Source: Kiritimatiellia bacterium (GTDB lineage Bacteria > Verrucomicrobiota > Kiritimatiellia > SLAD01). Taken from it: a stretch of 58,780 nt of DNA. The stretch's first letter is position 1, and each line of letters opens with the position of its first letter. The stretch covers positions 1-58,780 of the forward strand of contig SLCI01000094.1 of the NCBI GenBank assembly GCA_007125875.1. Direction: 5' to 3'. The position numbers were made by a program, and so were the translations under genes. The notes under the pieces are model-generated. The model had not been told where the DNA came from, ran no database searches, and saw only the letters and a program-made list of their open reading frames with translations. Below are positions 53,872 through 58,780 of this stretch, in pieces.

Positions 53872-55290
53872 TCAGGCGTTCGCCTCAATCTGCATACGCC
53901 AAGACTTCGCCTCCGCGCTTTCTACGGCTGCCGCAGCTGCAATGCGATGGCCCGGTATCCACAGAATTTCTTCGCGACAAACGATTAATGGGATGAGATG
54001 CCGCAGGTCGCGTGAAATTTTGTTATCCGTAAATATGTCCTGCACCTTGCGTCGTCTGCCGCCCACCGGATGAAAGCGGTCACCGGGTCGCCAAGCTCGC
54101 ACGGACAGTCTATCCCTGCCGATATAGCGTGCGGAAAGGTATGCCGAAACTGGCCAAATACCCATGCCATAAGCGGGTTCACGTCCGAATCCCTTCGCCT
54201 GCTCTACCGCGATCGTGACGGAGAAGTTTTGCAGTGGTGTGATGCCCGGTTTCTCCAGCTGAATGATATCGTCATTATGACGATCTGCGCGATTATCTGA
54301 GTGCATCGGCAAAAACAAGAGACGATCATAGGTGCGCCGTGCGGTCCCCCACCCTAGCGAACTTTCCGCACTACCAGAAGACGTTGCACAGAGTGACAGC
54401 ACCTGAGTCACATCCGAGGCAGAGGGCGTTGACGGCCCTTTTTGACACTGCTCTTGCAGCCAATACCGTACGACCAACACTTGCTTCGATTCCGAAAGCT
54501 TGCGAAGGGCGACCAAGTCCAGTACACGCCCCTCTCGGATACACTTCATGAGATCGGCTGCGATTGTCTCTCTCAATACTGACTTCTCATGGCGCAAATT
54601 CGTTGCCGTGCGTGAGAGCACGTTAACCATTTGAGGATTGAACCGAGCAGACAAAAGCGGAAGCAGTTCTGCACGGACACGATTGCGCATGAATGACGGG
54701 TCACTGTTCGTCGTATCCTCTCGCCACTCCAGACCGCGCCGATGCAAATATTCGATCAATTCCTTTTTGGGGACTGACAACAAGGGACGAACAATCAGTA
54801 GCCCATCGCGACGAACCATAGTCTCCATACCCGAGAGTCCGTCTGAACCTGTGCCACGCAGCAAATTGAGTAAAACGGTCTCTGCCTGATCATCCTGTGT
54901 GTGACCCAGTGCAACGCAGTCATACTTATGACGTTTGACCAGCTCGGTGTAGAATTGATAGCGCAACTGGCGTGCCGCCATCTCTACTGAAAGCCCAGGT
55001 TTGCCTTTCGCAGTTGCCGCTACGTCTACGCGGCGCGAATGAACCTTTATGCCTCGTTGCTTGCATTCTGCTTTGACCCAGCGCGCATCCGCTGCGCTGG
55101 CTTTGCCTCGCAGGCCGTGGTCTAAATGTGCAACCGTAAGCTTCCAACCATTCTTTTGCGCCCCCTCTTGTAATAGCGCAAGCAAGGCCATTGAATCGGA
55201 ACCACCGGATACACCAATCAGTATACGCGCTTCGCGCGGAAGAATGCCTTGTTCAACGATGTGCCGCAGTAGTTTGGAGTAATGGCCCAT
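53872..55290 (-). CDS. tilS: tRNA(Ile)-lysidine synthase
   Basis: The 472-aa enzyme adds lysine to C34 of tRNA-Ile(CAU) so that it reads AUA. It carries the PP-loop SGGSDS at 28-33 (LIGVSGGSDSMALLALL), then HLDHGLR and the substrate-binding GHTQDDQAET. The C-terminal domain has the typical RAWRPGDRFHPVGGRRRKVQDIF. It lies 13 bases after serS and is probably co-transcribed with it. Confidence 0.95.
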   Translation of the reverse strand: MGHYSKLLRHIVEQGILPREARILIGVSGGSDSMALLALLQEGAQKNGWKLTVAHLDHGLRGKASAADARWVKAECKQRGIKVHSRRVDVAATAKGKPGLSVEMAARQLRYQFYTELVKRHKYDCVALGHTQDDQAETVLLNLLRGTGSDGLSGMETMVRRDGLLIVRPLLSVPKKELIEYLHRRGLEWREDTTNSDPSFMRNRVRAELLPLLSARFNPQMVNVLSRTATNLRHEKSVLRETIAADLMKCIREGRVLDLVALRKLSESKQVLVVRYWLQEQCQKGPSTPSASDVTQVLSLCATSSGSAESSLGWGTARRTYDRLLFLPMHSDNRADRHNDDIIQLEKPGITPLQNFSVTIAVEQAKGFGREPAYGMGIWPVSAYLSARYIGRDRLSVRAWRPGDRFHPVGGRRRKVQDIFTDNKISRDLRHLIPLIVCREEILWIPGHRIAAAAAVESAEAKSWRMQIEANA

Positions 55291-55303
55291 CTGGCTTCAC
55301 GCC

Positions 55304-56575
55304 TCACGACGGCGTAATACGCTCCAACCCACCCATATATGGAATGAGCGCTTCGGGAATCGCTACGCTGCCGTCTGCTTCCTGATAGTTTTCGAGAATG
55401 GCAACAAATAACCGAGCCAGTGCCACGCCTGAGCCATTTAACGTGTGGACAAGGCGAGGTTTTCCACCCTCTGGACGGTGTCGAATGCGGGCGCGACGAG
55501 CTTGAAAATCTTCGAAGTTGCTGCAGGAAGATACTTCCAACCAGTCCTGCTGACCGGGCGCCCACAATTCAATATCGTAGCAGCGCGCGGCCGCAAAGCT
55601 CAGATCACCGGTACACAATTCCCGAATTCGATAATGCAGACCGAGTCGCTGTAAAATCGTCTCAGCATGGCCCAACAGCAACTCGAGTTCGTTGTACGAA
55701 TTCTCCGGCTCAACAAATCGCACCAACTCGACTTTATCAAACTGATGAATTCGAATCAGGCCGCGCGTATCCCGTCCCGCTGCACCCGCTTCACGCCGGA
55801 AGCAGGGTGTGTAGGCTACGAAGCCAATCGGTAACTCACCGTCAATGATCTCGTCCCGGTATAGATTGGTGACAGGCACTTCTGCGGTGGGAATCAGATA
55901 GAGCGAATCGGCCGGAACCGTGTACATGTCTTCGGCCATCTTGGGCAACTGTCCCGTTCCCGTCATCGTTTCCGTATTGCACATAAAAGGCGGACTGATT
56001 TCCGTATAGCCATGCTCACGCGTATGCATATCCAGCATGAACTGAATCAGTGCGCGTTCCAGCTTCGCCCCTACGCCGGTGTAAACGACGAATCCCGCGC
56101 CACTGAGTTTTGTGCCACGCGCAAAATCAACCAGACCGAGGCGCTCGGCCAGCTCAACGTGCGTGGTCGGGTCAAAATCAAATGAAGGAGCCTCGCCCTC
56201 TGTTCGCACCAATACATTGTCCGCATCGTCAGCGCCGATCGGCGTGTGCGAACTGGGTAGATTCGGTATCGTCAGCAATCGTTGGGTCAGTTCCTGATCA
56301 ATTGTTCGGATACGCTGATCAAGGTCACTGATCTGCTGGCCCAAAGCGCGCACCTGTGCTTGCACGGCCTCGGTATCTTCACCAGCCTTCTTGCGTTGGC
56401 CAATTTCCTTTGATGCCGTATTACGCTCCTGTTTCAGCCGTTCGACCTCCTGCAAGCCGTTGCGGCGCTCTTGATCTAACGCCAGTAGACCATCCAAATC
56501 GACCTCTGCGCGCCGATTGGCCAAAGCCGTCCGAACCGCATCAACATTTTCGCGAATAAAACGAATATCTAGCAT
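55304..56575 (-). CDS. serS: Seryl-tRNA synthetase
   Basis: The 423-aa class II synthetase has an N-terminal antiparallel coiled-coil arm (about 27-105) that reads the long tRNA-Ser variable arm. The class II motifs follow: motif 2 around FRREAGAAGRDTRGLIRIHQFDKVE, and motif 3 around LNGSGVALARLFVAILENYQ. It starts MLDIRFIREN as in the family. The gene has tilS immediately downstream, a translation-related pair. Confidence 0.96.
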   Translation of the reverse strand: MLDIRFIRENVDAVRTALANRRAEVDLDGLLALDQERRNGLQEVERLKQERNTASKEIGQRKKAGEDTEAVQAQVRALGQQISDLDQRIRTIDQELTQRLLTIPNLPSSHTPIGADDADNVLVRTEGEAPSFDFDPTTHVELAERLGLVDFARGTKLSGAGFVVYTGVGAKLERALIQFMLDMHTREHGYTEISPPFMCNTETMTGTGQLPKMAEDMYTVPADSLYLIPTAEVPVTNLYRDEIIDGELPIGFVAYTPCFRREAGAAGRDTRGLIRIHQFDKVELVRFVEPENSYNELELLLGHAETILQRLGLHYRIRELCTGDLSFAAARCYDIELWAPGQQDWLEVSSCSNFEDFQARRARIRHRPEGGKPRLVHTLNGSGVALARLFVAILENYQEADGSVAIPEALIPYMGGLERITPS

Positions 56576-56601
56576 GCTTCAACTCTCAACTAATAATGCG
56601 A

Positions 56602-57222
56602 CTAGTCCCGAACGATTAAGAATGGGCTGTCTGCGAATAAGGATACGCCACGTGCCACGGCATTTTCTTGCACCCGCTTTAGTGAGGGCGGATCGAAATT
56701 TCGTCCCATCGCATCCAACTCTTCGATGGTGCGATATGCCCACAGCGCCGAGTGCGGGTTAGGAACGAGTGGCGCATCGAACAACAGCCCGTAAGCGCGC
56801 ATCGTTAATTTTTCCAAGCGGCGCAACAAGGTTTCTTCATCATCCGTCCAAATAGCACCGGCGTTTATAATCGCAATATCCAGATCGTAGTTATAGATCG
56901 AATGCTCAGAGAACGGATTGGATTCCGCGACGATGATGACCCATGCGGCATCCGTAGCATACCCTTGATCCACGATCGCGGCGGGCAAATCGGCCAGTGC
57001 GGCAATATCATCTGGCTGTTCCAGGTCCCGTATCTGTACAGGCAGTGCTGCATTCCATTCAACAAAGTGACGGATACGCTCGAGCTGATCAGATGATAAA
57101 TCGCCTACCACCGAAAGGCCCACACTTGTTGTCGACGCAGTCTCCGCTACGTGGTCATTGCTCCACGCACCTTGGCTTAACCCAATAACGACCAAGGCAA
57201 ACAACCAATAACGCTTCTTCAT
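56602..57222 (-). CDS. Exported archaemetzincin-like protein lacking the zinc site
   Basis: The 206-aa protein has a signal peptide (1-20, LFALVVIGLSQGAWS). The rest follows the archaemetzincin layout by eye: SVVGDLSSDQLERIRHFVEW near 37-56, then a middle region with YDLDIAIINAG. The C-terminal block NPHSALWAYRTIEELDAMGRNFDPPS at 155-180 corresponds to the CVM...S.....D..G..FC..C region of active enzymes. The HExxHxxGxxH helix position reads MRAYGLLF (141-148), and no Cys remain. It therefore looks like a pseudoprotease, probably binding rather than cutting. The remote assignment needs a profile search. Start chosen at 57222 with GGAGAA upstream. Confidence 0.5.
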   Translation of the reverse strand: MKKRYWLFALVVIGLSQGAWSNDHVAETASTTSVGLSVVGDLSSDQLERIRHFVEWNAALPVQIRDLEQPDDIAALADLPAAIVDQGYATDAAWVIIVAESNPFSEHSIYNYDLDIAIINAGAIWTDDEETLLRRLEKLTMRAYGLLFDAPLVPNPHSALWAYRTIEELDAMGRNFDPPSLKRVQENAVARGVSLFADSPFLIVRD

Positions 57223-57305
57223 AAAGTGATAATTCTCCAGCAATACTTCTAAACACCTAACGTGAGCGCGGATGATATGCGCAACCCGTCGAAAATGCAA
57301 ATAGC

Positions 57306-58780
57306 CTATCGCATCCGCGGTTCATCTATCAGCACGGGTTCGATCCCTATATGTCGCACAAAAAGTTGGGCACCATTGACTGGCTCTCCGCCACCAATCG
57401 TGATGATCGACTCGCCCGGCGATAAGGTAAGTCGTTTCCGTTGTTCTGCAAATTGTTGAGCAGGAAACGTCCACATCGTTCGATCGCCAATCCGGACGCG
57501 TCTCTGACTCGGAACAGCGGCTCCTTGCACGAGCAGCTCAACCTCTATGGGCGCATCCGCAAAATTATAGAGATGTAGATACGCCGAGTGATCCAGCACG
57601 CGATATTCCTCCGAAAAGTTTCCGGTTTGCTGCCAGGGTTTAAGGTAGCCCCAGCCTTGCCCATAACGAATCCACGTCTGGTGTCCCTGCGCCTGCTTTC
57701 GTTGCACTTGGTCCTCGGGCAGATCAAAAAAGAGATCGATGACCAACCGATTGGTCATGGGCTCATGAAAGTCTGTAACCGATACGAAGCCCCTCTCCCG
57801 TAGCCATAAACCGGGAGTATTTTTGATTACGGCATGTTGTGAAAAATAGGATGCAGGCCATTCCCAAATGCCTTCTCGTCGCCAATGATTTTTCGTTAAT
57901 CGTAAGAAGCCCTGTGCACGACCTTCTTCGATATAACGCCGTGTAACCTCTCGCCAGCGATTCTGTAAATAGGCTTCATAGGGTTCATCCGGCACGGTAA
58001 ACGTGACATGGACATTTGTGGTGGCATGAGTCGCCATCTCGTTCCATGGCTCAAACCAGCGATCAACAACGACCACAGAGCCCGGTGCCAATACCTCGTC
58101 CAGCTGAGCTTGTAGAAGCCGATACGGCGTCGGTTTACCATCTAAGTGAATAATGTGCCAGGCCGGCAACCAGAACGCGCCAGCCAATATGACAGCAAAG
58201 CCTGTGATGACTGCTCCGGACACTCTACTGGACGGAATTAAGTGTTTTAGCGCGTGCACGATCATGACGCTGCACCAGATGATAAATAGTGGCCAATACG
58301 AGGAGAAGTACACGACCTTCGCTGCCCCACCGCCAACCAGCGAGACATAGGCCAGACCGCCGAGTAACCCGACCAGGAACAACAGTGTCAGATTGCGAAT
58401 AGCTTGATCAGTACGCCAGCGTGCACGCGCCACCACGATGAAGGCTCCGATGGCTAGCGCTACCAGTAACCAGCCGAACCAATTCGCGCCACCGGCGAAA
58501 AATGGTAGCAACCGACTCAGGACCCAAGCCAACTCTCCGCCAATGTGTCCCCCTCGTTCCTCAACCGATAAGGCTTCTTGCACTGCTCGAATAATCCAGC
58601 GGGCCATTAAGGCCGCGAGCACAAGACTGGCTATGCCGAAGTCGCGATAAAACGCAGAACGTTGATCCGCTGTCAGCTGCTTGACTGCAATCGTGAGTAG
58701 AAGGCCCCATTGGACGGCCGCAAACATCCAAAACGAGAGATGCATGTGACATGCGAGTAGCAGCCAGAGAGCCCACCAAA
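57306..58780 (-). CDS. Multi-spanning membrane protein with large soluble C-terminal domain (5' end cut by window)
   Basis: The reading frame stays open through the window end (WWALWLLLACH precedes the first Met at 58743-58745), so at least 490 residues are seen and the true start lies outside. Roughly five to seven membrane spans fill the first 210 residues. They are followed by a soluble region with VVVVDRWFEPWNEM, a Trp-rich middle, and a beta-rich end with SPGESIITIGGG. This resembles the C-terminal half of PMT-like (GT-C) membrane glycosyltransferases, with a periplasmic C-terminal domain. The identity is inferred from topology only. Confidence 0.6.
   Translation of the reverse strand, partial: WWALWLLLACHMHLSFWMFAAVQWGLLLTIAVKQLTADQRSAFYRDFGIASLVLAALMARWIIRAVQEALSVEERGGHIGGELAWVLSRLLPFFAGGANWFGWLLVALAIGAFIVVARARWRTDQAIRNLTLLFLVGLLGGLAYVSLVGGGAAKVVYFSSYWPLFIIWCSVMIVHALKHLIPSSRVSGAVITGFAVILAGAFWLPAWHIIHLDGKPTPYRLLQAQLDEVLAPGSVVVVDRWFEPWNEMATHATTNVHVTFTVPDEPYEAYLQNRWREVTRRYIEEGRAQGFLRLTKNHWRREGIWEWPASYFSQHAVIKNTPGLWLRERGFVSVTDFHEPMTNRLVIDLFFDLPEDQVQRKQAQGHQTWIRYGQGWGYLKPWQQTGNFSEEYRVLDHSAYLHLYNFADAPIEVELLVQGAAVPSQRRVRIGDRTMWTFPAQQFAEQRKRLTLSPGESIITIGGGEPVNGAQLFVRHIGIEPVLIDEPRMR

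Overview
The window is bacterial chromosome, densely packed with genes, with no phage, plasmid, CRISPR or insertion-sequence genes seen. By eye it has mid-range G+C. The best guess at the organism is an aerobic or facultatively aerobic member of the Planctomycetes-Verrucomicrobia-Chlamydiae group, perhaps a Verrucomicrobiota/Kiritimatiellota relative. Clues are the intergenic TTCCAATCGTTGGAA palindromes, the TAATCT/TAATCG-type tracts, and an Alternative Complex III joined to a caa3 oxidase. This placement rests on recall of similar genomes and was not computed. LAYOUT. 1-239 is the 3' end of a CNT-family nucleoside transporter. 240-872 is gene-free and filled by a 202/205-bp imperfect duplication plus dispersed repeats. 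873-7041 (minus) holds carA-guaA, four evenly spaced palindromes, then carB, so the glutamine-dependent entry to pyrimidine/arginine synthesis and the GMP step of purine synthesis lie together. 7042-10262 holds a Nei/Fpg-like glycosylase with an unusual N-terminus, a DedA-like membrane protein and an ABC exporter. 10263-10799 is a second repeat-rich gap. 10800-12353 holds a glutaredoxin-like protein, SufE and a Tat-exported superoxide dismutase. 12429-18118 holds a GH31 glycosidase, a DUF4139 exported protein, a small membrane protein, YceH and a HELGH zincin. 18214-26282 is a mixed block: aldo-keto reductase, SRAP/YedK, NPP-type phosphodiesterase, a kinase-fold protein, two lipoproteins, an exported EEP-family enzyme with a coupled small protein, and a GT4 glycosyltransferase. 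26279-33464 holds rsmD, coaD, yceD, rpmF, plsX, fabH, fabD, fabG, acpP and fabF, which is nearly a whole fatty-acid initiation and elongation set; maf converges on it. 34247-47629 is a respiratory cluster: actABCDEF, a one-TM subunit, SCO, then coxB (with fused cytochrome c), coxA, coxC, coxD and ctaB. Quinol electrons would pass through Alternative Complex III directly to an A2-type caa3 oxidase, with SCO and CtaB serving its Cu and haem assembly. No haem A synthase is present in the window. 47630-48092 is a third gap with repeats. 48093-58780 holds glgA, rnr, an orphan GspC-like gene, the RNase P RNA, a zinc-ribbon coiled-coil protein, tilS, serS, an archaemetzincin-like protein lacking the metal site, and the 3' part of a multi-spanning membrane protein cut by the window edge. 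NOVELTY. The most promising leads are the four palindromes spaced 31-32 bp apart between guaA and carB, the kinase-fold protein with a DFE motif, the archaemetzincin-like pseudoenzyme, the orphan GspC gene starting 9 nt after rnpB, and the Nei-like enzyme with Ser instead of Pro at position 2.
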